From Phycisphaera sp. (lineage in GTDB: Bacteria; Planctomycetota; Phycisphaerae; Phycisphaerales; UBA1924), in contig RHLH01000001.1 in NCBI GenBank assembly GCA_003712165.1, forward strand, positions 1,647,575 to 1,711,574: a DNA stretch of 64,000 nucleotides. Direction: 5' to 3'. Under the pieces are notes generated by a model. That model saw only the letters and a list, made by a program, of their open reading frames with translations. It had not been told where the DNA came from and ran no database searches. Positions within the stretch are counted from its first letter, which is position 1, and each line of letters opens with the position of its first letter. Shown one piece after another: positions 1-7,831 of this stretch. The position numbers and the translations under genes are program-made.

Positions 1-1440
1 AGAACAATTGACCCTGCCGGTTCAGACCCTTATAGCCGTGCCGTATTAGACGCGATTACATCGCTCGCAACGCTTGCTGAAGATCCAAACAGTTCACGTA
101 ATGTGTTTGAAGCTATGCATGTACTCGCCTCAGAGTTGTCACTCGATGACTCTGATGAAGTAGCGAGAAGGCTCGTCGCTTGGCATGGCGATGAACAGTT
201 TAGCATCGCAGACTTGTCCGTCATCATGAGGACACTTGTCAGTAAATCGAGTAATCCCAATATTGATGAGAGCCTCGTGCTGTCGTCGAGCGCTGATAGC
301 AGCCAGCGGATGGCGGTGAGAACAAAGCTGGAGGAAGTACTCCTAGGGGTTGATTCTGGCTCACAAGCCGCTTCACGGCAGTGGTCTGATCTGACCGGGC
401 AAGAGCTTGCACGGGGATCTGGCACGACAACGATCGACCATCTATCACGAGCCGCAGCGCGTTCCCGGCTTTCGGCTGCAGCACGATACACGTTCTGGGG
501 CGATTACACTTCAGCTGAATCAGTGCTTGCGAATCTTACATCTGATCTCGACGGCATCGCAAACGCAACTCAGCGTGACCCAGACACCTATCTCGGTGGC
601 GATAGCTCGCTTGAATGGGCTGAACGCTATCTGTCGGCGCGACAGAACATCCCAATCAGGCAGGCTCTGCTTGCCGAGCTGACACGGGGCCGACACAACC
701 TAGGATATGTTGCGGCAGAAGCGTTGGTACGAGACGCTTTCTTTGGCACACCCGTCGCGGTGAGAGCTCAGGCACAAGAAGTCGTAGCTTTGTACTCACA
801 AAGCCCGGCAATCACGAATGCAGTGCTTGAGCTGCTACCTCGGCTTCCTAAAGTCGAACAAACCAGTGAAATCATCGATAGAATCACCAACAGTTATCTG
901 CCAGCACCGACGGATCCGCAATGGATGGTTCTTGCCCGCCAGCGACTCGTTGAAACCCTCTTAAGTCAACTCAGCGGCGAAGGCGAAGGTGCGGCGGTGG
1001 ATAAGTATGTCCTGGAACTCGCGAAAAGCTACAGCATGCGACTTGGTCATTCCCCGGCTTCCGTGATCCCTGATCCTGCTGCAGACCTTGCTCAGAGTGT
1101 GGGAGAGTTATATCTACGCTGGGAACAAGCTGCTGAAAGTCGCGCTGATAACGTTGCGATATCGAGCAAGCTTGAAAACCTGAGGAAGCGACGAGTAGGT
1201 CGGATCACCCTTGCCGATGGGGTTATCGCGAGATTTGCTGCAGAACAGGTATCACTCGTCGAGGCAATGGGTATTGCTATCGAATCCGAACGCCCCAATG
1301 CGGCTTCGCAAATCGAGTCTATTCTCGAAGGAATGGCCACTGACCGAAGAGCCGCTTCGAACATCATCGAGCAGATTGAGATCGTAGAGACAGCCGCAGT
1401 AATGCTCTGGCAGATCCGTCTCGCAGGAGGTGAATCTTGA
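1..1440 (+). CDS. Hypothetical protein, 5' end outside window
   Basis: The reading frame is open from the first base of the window, so the GTG at 103 is probably internal and the gene is truncated at its 5' end. The visible 479 residues are mostly helix-forming, rich in Ala, Leu, Ser and Glu, with no membrane segment, no cysteine cluster and no catalytic motif that I recognise. The texture recalls helical-repeat (HEAT/TPR-like) proteins, but no repeat period could be defined. The stop TGA overlaps the TTG start of the next gene by 4 bp, so the two are very probably translationally coupled. Base composition is less GC-biased than in the ribosomal-protein region. Function not assigned. Confidence 0.75.
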   Translation, partial: RTIDPAGSDPYSRAVLDAITSLATLAEDPNSSRNVFEAMHVLASELSLDDSDEVARRLVAWHGDEQFSIADLSVIMRTLVSKSSNPNIDESLVLSSSADSSQRMAVRTKLEEVLLGVDSGSQAASRQWSDLTGQELARGSGTTTIDHLSRAAARSRLSAAARYTFWGDYTSAESVLANLTSDLDGIANATQRDPDTYLGGDSSLEWAERYLSARQNIPIRQALLAELTRGRHNLGYVAAEALVRDAFFGTPVAVRAQAQEVVALYSQSPAITNAVLELLPRLPKVEQTSEIIDRITNSYLPAPTDPQWMVLARQRLVETLLSQLSGEGEGAAVDKYVLELAKSYSMRLGHSPASVIPDPAADLAQSVGELYLRWEQAAESRADNVAISSKLENLRKRRVGRITLADGVIARFAAEQVSLVEAMGIAIESERPNAASQIESILEGMATDRRAASNIIEQIEIVETAAVMLWQIRLAGGES

Positions 1441-2351
1441 AGCTCGTCATATTCATATTATGTGTGTTGTGGTATGGCGGTCAGTCAACATCTCAGCAGG
1501 TACCGATACATACCCGATTTGAAGCAAAGCTAGAGGCACTTGCGCCCTCGAACCCGCTGGGGTATTTCTTGCTTGCCGAAGAGGTAGCAGGCGTCGCGAG
1601 CAAGAACGACGAGATATATCTAGCAAGAAGGTTATTCGTTCTTGCGATTGTCCTCTCAGAGAATAAACCTCAGGTGGACAGATCCGCCGGCTTCCCCGTG
1701 ACCGCGAGCGCGAGCCTCGGTCTTGCTTCGTTAGAGAAAATTGAATCTAAGAAGCAGTGGCTCATCGCACTCGCGGGAAGAATCGATGAGCGTTATACGG
1801 CGAGACGCTGGGATGTCATAGTTTCAGACTCAACCGCAAATGAGGCTTCCTTACTTCTATCCGAAGCGATTGGTCTAACACTATCTGGAGATGGCTCGCT
1901 GGCCAGGACCAGATTCGATGACCCAAGAGTGTCTTCCTTGCTAGAAGAAACCCGTGACGGTGTGAACGGTCCAACGTCGCAGGCATCTGCTACACGAATC
2001 TTGCGAGAAGCAGAAATCTGGCCCTGTCCAGAATGCGGCAACACCAGGATTGTCGCTGATCGAAGCAAAGGAGGCAACGCCCGCCGCCTCTGCTCAACCT
2101 GCAGAGGAAACCCCGGGCCGATCCTAGATAAGCAGACCTTTATTGACTATCTCGCGTTTCAATCGGCGCTGCTGAAAGGAAAGCAGAAATCCTGGTCTTC
2201 CGAGCTCGCGGTAGATGGCGCGGCCCCGCTCAGAGACCCGAACGTGTCGGAGATTGCGCCGACGATGGGTGTTGATCCCGAGCTCGTGTATTACCGGTCA
2301 GGAGAGTGGGTCTCACGAGAAGCGGTTCTGGAGAATGTGGACGGTGGGTGA
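1437..2351 (+). CDS. Exported hypothetical protein with four-Cys zinc-ribbon pattern
   Basis: 304 residues from a TTG start, chosen because AGGAGG lies 6 nt upstream and the start overlaps the previous stop by 4 bp. Residues 1-20 form a short basic/hydrophobic signal-peptide-like segment followed by a Gln/Ser-rich stretch. Near residues 197-222 there is CPEC ... CSTC (C197, C200, C219, C222), the spacing of a zinc ribbon. The rest is predicted helical. Zinc ribbons are usual in cytoplasmic proteins, so either the N-terminal segment is a membrane anchor or the motif works in the envelope. Probably co-transcribed with the upstream unassigned gene. Function unknown. Confidence 0.7.
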   Translation: MKLVIFILCVLWYGGQSTSQQVPIHTRFEAKLEALAPSNPLGYFLLAEEVAGVASKNDEIYLARRLFVLAIVLSENKPQVDRSAGFPVTASASLGLASLEKIESKKQWLIALAGRIDERYTARRWDVIVSDSTANEASLLLSEAIGLTLSGDGSLARTRFDDPRVSSLLEETRDGVNGPTSQASATRILREAEIWPCPECGNTRIVADRSKGGNARRLCSTCRGNPGPILDKQTFIDYLAFQSALLKGKQKSWSSELAVDGAAPLRDPNVSEIAPTMGVDPELVYYRSGEWVSREAVLENVDGG

Positions 2352-2385
2352 TACTGTCTTGCGACCGCTTAGCGAGGAGCCAGAG

Positions 2386-2766
2386 ATGACGGACGAAGCC
2401 GCGACGATCCCAAACAAGCCAGAGATCACATTCGATGAATTTGCAAAGGTGGATCTGAGGGTCGCCACCGTCGTTTCCGTGGAACTGCATCCGAATGCGG
2501 ACAAGCTGCTGAAGTTGCAGCTTGACGATGGCTCCGGTACACCCCGTCAGATATGTGCTGGTGTGAAGGCGTATTACGCCCCAGAGGATCTGGTCGGTAA
2601 GCAGGTGGTTATCGTTGCAAACCTCGCACCGCGCACGATCCGCGGAGAAGAATCACGAGGTATGATGCTCGCCGCGAGCAACGCTCCAAAGAGCGAGGGC
2701 GGCGATCGCGATGTCGTCGCGGTCACTCTTTTATCCCAGCTCGAGACGGGCTCAATCGTCTCGTGA
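2386..2766 (+). CDS. Stand-alone tRNA-binding (MetRS C-terminal / CsaA-like) domain protein
   Basis: 126 residues. The sequence fits the OB-fold tRNA-binding domain found at the C-terminus of methionyl-tRNA synthetase and in CsaA/Trbp111: a DLRVATV strand, the HPNADKLLKLQ loop, RQICAGVK, the VGKQVVIVANL strand, and the RGEESRGMMLAA motif near the end. The family dimerises and binds the elbow of tRNA, raising MetRS affinity. No catalytic synthetase domain is attached, so it is a separate subunit or a CsaA-like factor. The ATG at 2386 is preferred over the upstream in-frame start at 2215 because GAGGAG lies 6 nt before it and the domain begins right after it. The 3' end overlaps the convergent neighbour by 15 bp. 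Confidence 0.85.
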   Translation: MTDEAATIPNKPEITFDEFAKVDLRVATVVSVELHPNADKLLKLQLDDGSGTPRQICAGVKAYYAPEDLVGKQVVIVANLAPRTIRGEESRGMMLAASNAPKSEGGDRDVVAVTLLSQLETGSIVS

Positions 2767-3582
2767 TGGCTTGCGTCTTTCGCGTTGTTCACCTTCACCA
2801 TCTTTGATGTCGCGTGGTGAATGGTCTTCGATTTTGCGCAGCATTGCTTCGTAGTAATCCTCTATCCGTTCCGTGCGCTCGCTCTCGGCCGTTTCTATCT
2901 CGGTGCTGAGCTTCTCGAGCTTCGCCTGCACCTCACCAAGTTCGTATCTCGCGACAGCAGCTTTCGCATCGAAACCTAGCGATATCGAGTCTCGTAAAGC
3001 CTGCTTGGCATAATCAATATCGCTCTGATCCGGTTCCTCTTGATGCATTACTACACCGAGACGCCTTGCTGCCTTGGCGATCGCGAAACCCGCGATCATC
3101 TCGTCCCTGCGGAGTTCATACTTCTCGGTATTTGTATCTCGGAGCTTCAGAAGCTCGCGTAGCTTCGGAGCCATCCGCTGAAGGAGCCTGCGGCGATCTT
3201 CGGTGTCTTTGTCGAGAACCCGCCGAAATGGGCTGTTGGCTTCGAGATCAGGATAGTTGGCGTGGATATCACGCAGCAGCGAGACCATCCGTTTCGTATC
3301 GGCTTCTCCCATCGGCTGCAGATCTGCTCCGGGACGCCCTCTCGGTTCTCCCCAATCACGGCCGAGTAATGACTCAACGTGGCCCGTGTCATCATCGACA
3401 CTGTCAAGCTTCGCGAGCAACCAGCGTTCTTTCTCGCGCGTTCTCTCAAGTTCCTCAGTGAGGCGTTCGCGAAGCCGTTCCCGATCGGGTGCTCCGCGTT
3501 CGCCGGGCTGCGAGATCGCAGGCAGTCCAAACGAGCTACCGGCAAGCAGAACCAAAATGCCATATAGAGCTCTACGTCTCAT
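2752..3582 (-). CDS. Exported coiled-coil protein of an ECF sigma operon
   Basis: 276 residues from an ATG that overlaps the upstream stop as ATGA; GGAGA lies just upstream. Residues 1-23 form a typical signal peptide (basic start, hydrophobic LYGILVLLAG core, small residues near the cleavage site). The remainder is highly charged, with long Glu/Arg/Lys-rich stretches (for example RERLRERL and TERIEDYYEAMLRKIEDH) consistent with coiled coils. No enzymatic motif is recognised. It is the third gene of a sigma-antisigma-exported protein set, which suggests an envelope-located sensor or structural target of that regulatory module. Function inferred from context only. Confidence 0.7.
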   Translation of the reverse strand: MRRRALYGILVLLAGSSFGLPAISQPGERGAPDRERLRERLTEELERTREKERWLLAKLDSVDDDTGHVESLLGRDWGEPRGRPGADLQPMGEADTKRMVSLLRDIHANYPDLEANSPFRRVLDKDTEDRRRLLQRMAPKLRELLKLRDTNTEKYELRRDEMIAGFAIAKAARRLGVVMHQEEPDQSDIDYAKQALRDSISLGFDAKAAVARYELGEVQAKLEKLSTEIETAESERTERIEDYYEAMLRKIEDHSPRDIKDGEGEQRERRKPSRDD

Positions 3583-4031
3583 AGTGACTCTCCGATCTGA
3601 TACCAATCAAGCTCGCTGTCAAACTCACTCTCGGTCGCGTCGATCTGCAGCTCGATCCATTCGAGACTGTCACCGAAATCATCTGAACCGGCGATGAGCT
3701 CTTCCATCGTTTCTATGGACACGAGCCAGAGATCAGCCGCGGACGACTCGTCAGGCGTGGCAGCGGCAACAACTTGGTCGTCTTCCTGTCCCGGAACCGG
3801 GATGGCTGAACGAGGGAACCACATGTACGCGAAAACCCCAACCGCCGCAGCCGTTGCGAACGGAATCCATGCGGTGGATCTGGTCTTTCTTTGATGGCGA
3901 TGCGCTGGCAATGGCTGCGTGGCAGCGTCGAGTATCCGGCTCTCGAAGCCGTCGTCGGCTTCTGCTCTATGCCTTTCGGCTAGCCGTTCAAGACTGTCGA
4001 TAATCTCATGATGTTCTTCGTTGTGATTCAT
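3579..4031 (-). CDS. Putative membrane anti-sigma factor
   Basis: 150 residues. The N-terminal half (about residues 1-55) is polar with His/Glu-rich helices (MNHNEEHHEIID start), followed by one membrane segment at about residues 57-75 (WIPFATAAAVGVFAYMWF) and an acidic C-terminal domain that would lie outside the membrane. Topology, size and position directly behind an ECF sigma gene (ATGA overlap of 4 bp) fit an anti-sigma factor, although I see no clear HxxxCxxC zinc anti-sigma motif. The next gene again overlaps by 4 bp, so the three are coupled. The assignment rests on context and topology. Confidence 0.65.
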   Translation of the reverse strand: MNHNEEHHEIIDSLERLAERHRAEADDGFESRILDAATQPLPAHRHQRKTRSTAWIPFATAAAVGVFAYMWFPRSAIPVPGQEDDQVVAAATPDESSAADLWLVSIETMEELIAGSDDFGDSLEWIELQIDATESEFDSELDWYQIGESL

Positions 4032-4627
4032 GATGCGCTCTCGGTTGCTGAAGCCGGGTCGAGCAGCTTTCGCAGCTTGCCCAGCGCTCTGTGATGCCTG
4101 GCCAATAGCGTGCCAACCGGCTCATCGAGCATGGCTGCGATCGCCTTGAACTCCATGCCCGCCTGATGGCGTAGCGCGAGTATCTCCTGGTCGGAATCGG
4201 GGAGCGAATCGATCGCGCCACGCAGGCGATCTGTTTCGTCACCGTTCTGCAACCAGCCACTCGCCGACGGGGTTTCCAGGTTTGCTTTCTCACTGTTGTG
4301 CGTGGGGAGTCTGGATGTTCGCCTGATATGATCTCGGACACGGTTCATCGCGATACGGAACAGCCACGCCTCGAACCTGTTCTCAGCCTGGTACCGACCG
4401 CTGGTCAACTGTTGGAATACCGTGACAAACACTGACTGCGTGATCTCCTCTGCGACGTGCGGGTCATGGAGCCGACTTCGGGACAAGGCATAGACCCGCC
4501 TCGAATAGAGACCGATGAGCTCGACCCAGGCGCTCTCGTCGTTGGCCGCCGCCTGCGCCACGAGCGCATCGATTCCTTCCGAATCACCGTCCCCGGGTTG
4601 TCCCCTTTCAGGGATTTGACGACTCAC
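4028..4627 (-). CDS. ECF-type RNA polymerase sigma factor
   Basis: About 199 residues. Sigma region 2 is seen in the YSRRVYALSRSRLHD...VAEEITQSVFVTVFQQL stretch and in FEAWLFRIAMNRVRDHIRR, the promoter-melting and -10 recognition helices. Region 4 near the C-terminus has LPDSDQEILALRHQAGMEFKAIA and the MLDEPVGTLLARHHRAL recognition helix. This is the normal two-domain ECF architecture and length. The start is uncertain: GTG 4642, ATG 4636 and GTG 4627 are all in frame. I choose 4627 because GAGG sits 9 nt upstream. It heads a three-gene overlapping operon with a putative anti-sigma factor and an exported coiled-coil protein. Confidence 0.9.
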   Translation of the reverse strand: MSRQIPERGQPGDGDSEGIDALVAQAAANDESAWVELIGLYSRRVYALSRSRLHDPHVAEEITQSVFVTVFQQLTSGRYQAENRFEAWLFRIAMNRVRDHIRRTSRLPTHNSEKANLETPSASGWLQNGDETDRLRGAIDSLPDSDQEILALRHQAGMEFKAIAAMLDEPVGTLLARHHRALGKLRKLLDPASATESAS

Positions 4628-4699
4628 GACCAGCATCCTCACTCAGCCAAACGCACAGGGCTCTCACGCATTGCGTCGGCATTTCAGCCCAAGGCCCCA

Positions 4700-4705
4700 T
4701 ATCAT
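4700..4705 (+). promoter_or_regulatory. Putative -10 element (TATCAT), leaderless start
   Basis: TATCAT ends 5 nt before the GTG at 4711, and no Shine-Dalgarno separates them. Transcription from such a -10 would begin at or next to the start codon. No clear -35 was found. Confidence 0.4.
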
Positions 4706-4710
4706 TGACT

Positions 4711-5046
4711 GTGAGCCCTGTTGCATACACCGTCATCGCGGAGACAGCCAACTCGGATTCGGCCCGAGCGTTCTCAGACTGGCTCCTCAATGGGCACATT
4801 GCCGATGTCATTCGCGCCGGGGCCCTGTCAGGATCGCTTGTGCGGATCGACACTGGTGATAGCCAGATATACCGCTTCGAGGTCAGGTATATGTTCGCTT
4901 CCGATGCAGCCTTTCGTGCGTACGAAGCCGGTCCAGCGGCGTCTCTTCGAGCGGAGGGAATCGCACTGTTTGGTCCGGATAGCGAACATCACGTTCATTT
5001 TGAACGAACACTCGGGACCGTCCTGAACGACTCAGTTCGGGGCTAA
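4711..5046 (+). CDS. DUF4286 family protein
   Basis: 111 residues. The pattern matches the DUF4286 ferredoxin-fold family: an N-terminal strand (VAYTVIAET), then the WLLNGHIADVIRAGALSGSLVRID segment (family pattern Wl...HiPdvlatG.F), a YRFEVRYMF strand, the AFRAYEAGPAASLR helix and a final FERTLGTVL strand. The function of the family is unknown. A TTG at 4705 is also in frame, but the GTG at 4711 sits 5 nt after a TATCAT hexamer and gives the usual N-terminus. It lies between two divergent ECF sigma modules and 34 bp before the second one. Confidence 0.8.
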   Translation: MSPVAYTVIAETANSDSARAFSDWLLNGHIADVIRAGALSGSLVRIDTGDSQIYRFEVRYMFASDAAFRAYEAGPAASLRAEGIALFGPDSEHHVHFERTLGTVLNDSVRG

Positions 5047-5080
5047 CGCCCTCCTGGGGCTCCCTTGGAGGGGCGAGAGC

Positions 5081-5716
5081 TTGGCAGAACCGTCTGATGA
5101 GACTCTGGTGGCCCGATATGTCAAAGGTGACCGGTCTGTGCTCAGAGTCCTGATCGACCGCCACAAACACGACATGCTGCGGTTTCTGACGCGTCTGACG
5201 GGGGATCGAGATGCCGCTGAGGACGCTTTTCAGGAGACCTTTCTCCAGTTTCACCTCTCGGCACGTAAATTCGACACAACGCGACGATTCAAACCCTGGA
5301 TATTCACGATTGCTGCGAACAAAGCCCGCGATGCGTTGCGTAAGAAGGGCAGGAGGCCTGCTCTGGGTCTCTCAGCCCCTGTCGGCGGCAGCGGCGGCGG
5401 GGCTCCGATCGAGTTCGTGGATCTGATGGAGATTGCCGGCCCCAGCCCTGAGTCCGGCCTCCAGGAACGTGAGTTGCAGGACATGGTTGCCAAAGCGATG
5501 GACAGCCTCTCCTACACACTCCGCGAGGTGCTTCTCTTGGCCTACTTCCAGAGACTCAGCTACGCCCAGATCGCCGAAGATCTGGACATCCCGCTGGGAA
5601 CCGTCAAGAGCCGGCTGCACAGTGCCGTGGCAAGTTTCGCCAAGGCGTATCAGGAGTTGCTCGCTGGTCATAAAGCAGAATCAGAGCAGCAGACAAGTGG
5701 GGGGACCAAACAGTGA
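5081..5716 (+). CDS. ECF-type RNA polymerase sigma factor
   Basis: 211 residues from a TTG with GGAGGGG 7 nt upstream. Region 2 covers about residues 8-90: LVARYVKGDRSVLRVLIDRHKHDMLRFLTRL, DRDAAEDAFQETFLQFH and FKPWIFTIAANKARDALRKKGRR. A Gly/Ser-rich linker (GGSGGG) follows, then region 4 with LSYTLREVLLLAYFQRLSYAQIAEDLDIPLGTVKSRLHSAV, including the helix-turn-helix. The stop overlaps the next gene by 4 bp (GTGA). It differs from the minus-strand sigma factor at 4.0-4.6 kb, so the locus carries two separate ECF modules. The partner downstream gene is a membrane protein of unusual architecture. Confidence 0.93.
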   Translation: MAEPSDETLVARYVKGDRSVLRVLIDRHKHDMLRFLTRLTGDRDAAEDAFQETFLQFHLSARKFDTTRRFKPWIFTIAANKARDALRKKGRRPALGLSAPVGGSGGGAPIEFVDLMEIAGPSPESGLQERELQDMVAKAMDSLSYTLREVLLLAYFQRLSYAQIAEDLDIPLGTVKSRLHSAVASFAKAYQELLAGHKAESEQQTSGGTKQ

Positions 5717-6930
5717 CTGTGCAACCCGGCGGAGCCAGGCTGTGTCAGCAAGCCGAAGAAGCGCTCGATGCGCTTATTGACTCAGGCTGGAATCTCGAAC
5801 AGGTCACCAAGGAGCACAGGCCATGTGCCGAGAAGCTCCTTCATCTGCTCGATTCTGCCTGCACGCTCGAAGACCGAAAGGACCGGTCGAAACTCGAGAG
5901 CCTCATCAAGTCGATTATGGATCGGATCCCAACCGAGCCTGTTCTGGTCGACGATTCTGCGGATGCACTCGATGTCTGGAGCCAATCTGGATACCAGACA
6001 AACTCGGTTCCACGCTCACTTCGGGAGCAGGCCGAGGCTCATGAGAACTTCGCACGCTTGATCTCCATGTCTGTTTCACAAGGCGATATCCAGGCCAGTG
6101 ACCGCCTAATCGATGACACGATCCAGGGCATCATGGATTACGCTGAGGCAAGCCAGCCTCGCGATTTCGGATTCAAGCTCCGCATTCGGATGACCGACCT
6201 CGCTTCGCTCGCCGCCTTGTTGCTGATAGCAGTGTCCGTTTCGATGCCTCTGCTTTCGACGATGCGGTACGAGTCGATGCGCCGGCACAACGAGTCCAAC
6301 TTCGCAGCAGCCTCGGTAGCGTTCGGTACGTACGCCACCGACCACGAGGATCGGTTGCCGGTGTACACGCCCAGCGGCGAACTAGCGAACAAGGCCATGG
6401 GCCAAAACCTTCACTGGTGGATGGTCGGGATCGATCCCAATCAGTCAAATTCTGCGAATCTTTACACACTCACCCGCCTCGGATACACACCGCTTCACAC
6501 GCTGGCCAGCCCTGGAAACAAACACGCCGTCTCCGAGCCCACAAGCAAGGATGCGGTAGACTGGGACTCATTCGAGCAGGTCTCTTACAGCTTCCGGGTC
6601 GAGCGGCCTGATACACCAAAGTCCCTCTGGGCCTCTCGCGGCCGGGTTGTGCTCACAGACCGCTCTCCAGTCACGCTGAAGGCCTACCAGAGGCTTCCGA
6701 TCGATCCGTACGAGAATTCCCCCAATCACGACGGCAGAGGCCAGCACGCCCTCCACGGGGACGGCTCAGTCGAGTGGCTCACGACCCCCTGGCTAGACCG
6801 CCGCGACCATGTTTTCCTCCCTGATTTTGTGGAGAGGCTGATCAACCCAGACGTGAAGCGGTCGGGCATGATCCCGCTTCAGGGTAAGGAGCGTCCCGGA
6901 TCGACGGTTGACGCATTCGTCGGGCCCTAG
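5713..6930 (+). CDS. Membrane protein with anti-sigma-like N-terminus and pilin-like ectodomain
   Basis: 405 residues, GTG start overlapping the ECF sigma stop by 4 bp. Residues 1-160 are soluble and helical (cytosolic side). A hydrophobic helix at about 161-184 (LASLAALLLIAVSVSMPLL) is followed by TMRYESMRRHNESNFAAASVAFGTYATDHEDRLPVY, which mirrors the first helix and following turn of planctomycete prepilins (AR...C...L..IG.A...Y..DN...LP). Near the C-terminus NHDGRGQHALHGDGSVEWL matches the N-H-x-x-x-x-x-x-x-DGSV ending of the DUF1559/H-X9-DG prepilins. A position directly after an ECF sigma gene suggests an anti-sigma role, with a pseudopilin fold as the outer domain. There is no FTLIEL cleavage motif, so it is not itself a processed pilin. 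Confidence 0.7.
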   Translation: MTVQPGGARLCQQAEEALDALIDSGWNLEQVTKEHRPCAEKLLHLLDSACTLEDRKDRSKLESLIKSIMDRIPTEPVLVDDSADALDVWSQSGYQTNSVPRSLREQAEAHENFARLISMSVSQGDIQASDRLIDDTIQGIMDYAEASQPRDFGFKLRIRMTDLASLAALLLIAVSVSMPLLSTMRYESMRRHNESNFAAASVAFGTYATDHEDRLPVYTPSGELANKAMGQNLHWWMVGIDPNQSNSANLYTLTRLGYTPLHTLASPGNKHAVSEPTSKDAVDWDSFEQVSYSFRVERPDTPKSLWASRGRVVLTDRSPVTLKAYQRLPIDPYENSPNHDGRGQHALHGDGSVEWLTTPWLDRRDHVFLPDFVERLINPDVKRSGMIPLQGKERPGSTVDAFVGP

Positions 6931-6968
6931 GGCGTTGTCAGGGCACTATTGGCGGCCTACGCTCCCCC

Positions 6969-7003
6969 CTGCCGACAGGCAGACGGGCGGTATGTATCCG
7001 CCT
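6969..7003 (+). promoter_or_regulatory. Two consecutive hairpins in the rpmI leader
   Basis: CTGCC-GACA-GGCAG (6969-6982) and GGCGG-TATGTAT-CCGCC (6986-7002) form two short perfect stems ending about 24 nt before the rpmI start. Leaders of L35-L20 operons are autoregulated by L20 in several bacteria. Whether these stems do that here is inference; no pseudoknot could be drawn with confidence. Confidence 0.3.
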
Positions 7004-7026
7004 ACCGAATCATTGAGGTGAGCTAG

Positions 7027-7320
7027 ATGCCGAAGAACAAGATCCACAAGGGCCTTCTCAAGCGTGTCCGGATTTCCAAGACCGGGAAAGTCCGACACCG
7101 CTCGGCGTTCCACAAGCACCTCAGCTCGCACAAGAGCGGCAAGCGCCTGCGTCAGCTCCGCAAGGACCGCTACGCAGCGAACCCCGATGCCAAGCGCTTC
7201 GAGAAGCTGCTCTATCGCCGCCTCCGCGGACGCACCCAGCCCAAATCGGCGCTCCACTCGAGCCCTTCGCCTGAGGCTCGCCGAGAGGCACAGAAGGCCA
7301 AGGCTGAAGCCGCCAAGTAA
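7027..7320 (+). CDS. rpmI: Large ribosomal subunit protein bL35
   Basis: 97 residues. The canonical bL35 core is clear: MPKNKIHKGLLKRVRISKTGKV, HRSAFHKHLSSHKSGKRLRQLRK and the basic tail. Typical bL35 is about 65 residues; this one carries some 30 extra C-terminal residues (SPSPEARREAQKAKAEAAK-type, Ala/Lys/Glu rich). The start has GAGGTGA 6 nt upstream. It is followed after about 100 bp by rplT, the usual neighbour, while infC, which normally precedes it, is not in the window. Confidence 0.95.
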   Translation: MPKNKIHKGLLKRVRISKTGKVRHRSAFHKHLSSHKSGKRLRQLRKDRYAANPDAKRFEKLLYRRLRGRTQPKSALHSSPSPEARREAQKAKAEAAK

Positions 7321-7421
7321 ATCACTCTCGCTGCTTGGATGTCCAAGCAGCTTCGTCATCGTCCGTCGGGACCCGAAAGCCGGCACAGGCCGCTCCGCAC
7401 GGGTATGAAAGGAACTAGACA

Positions 7422-7799
7422 ATGCCACGCGCCACCAACGGTCCGACCCGCAACAAAGCCCGTAAGCGCATCCTCAAGCAGGCCAAGGGTTACTACGGCT
7501 CCCGCTCCAAGCACCGCAAACTCGCCAAGCAGCAGGTCATCCGCTCGGGCGTCTTCGCCTACCGCGACCGCCGGACGTTCAAGCGCGACATGCGTTCGCT
7601 CTGGATCACCCGCATCACCGCTGCGTGCAAGATGCGTGGCACCCGCTACAGCGCGTTCATGAACGGCCTCAAGCTCTCGGGTGTCCTGCTCAACCGCAAG
7701 ATGCTGAGCCAGATCGCTATCGAAGAGCCCGCGGCGTTCGACCAGCTCGTCGAGATCGCGATGAAGGCGAGTCAGGCGACCCCCTCAAAGTCGTCCTGA
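7422..7799 (+). CDS. rplT: Large ribosomal subunit protein bL20
   Basis: 125 residues with the hallmark basic N-terminal extension and core of bL20: MPRATNG, RKRILKQAKGYYGSRSK, AYRDRRTFKRDMRSLWITRI, TRYSAFMNGLK and VLLNRKMLSQIA. The protein is essential for early assembly of the 50S subunit, binds 23S rRNA and in some bacteria represses its own operon. A GGAAC stretch precedes the start (AAAGGAACTAGACA-ATG). It lies about 100 bp after rpmI in the same direction, probably in the same transcript. Confidence 0.97.
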   Translation: MPRATNGPTRNKARKRILKQAKGYYGSRSKHRKLAKQQVIRSGVFAYRDRRTFKRDMRSLWITRITAACKMRGTRYSAFMNGLKLSGVLLNRKMLSQIAIEEPAAFDQLVEIAMKASQATPSKSS

Positions 7800-7820
7800 G
7801 ACGATCCGACACAAACCAGC

Positions 7821-7826
7821 TAGGCT
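7821..7826 (+). promoter_or_regulatory. Putative -10 element (TAGGCT), leaderless start
   Basis: TAGGCT ends 5 nt before the ATG at 7832 and there is no Shine-Dalgarno in the AAGCC between them. This fits the TAnnnT-5..7-start pattern seen at several genes of this window. Confidence 0.35.
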
Positions 7827-7831
7827 AAGCC

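Noticed and set aside
103..105. GTG at 103 as the start of the first gene
   Set aside because: The frame is open to base 1 without a stop and no ribosome-binding site precedes the GTG, so the gene most likely starts outside the window.
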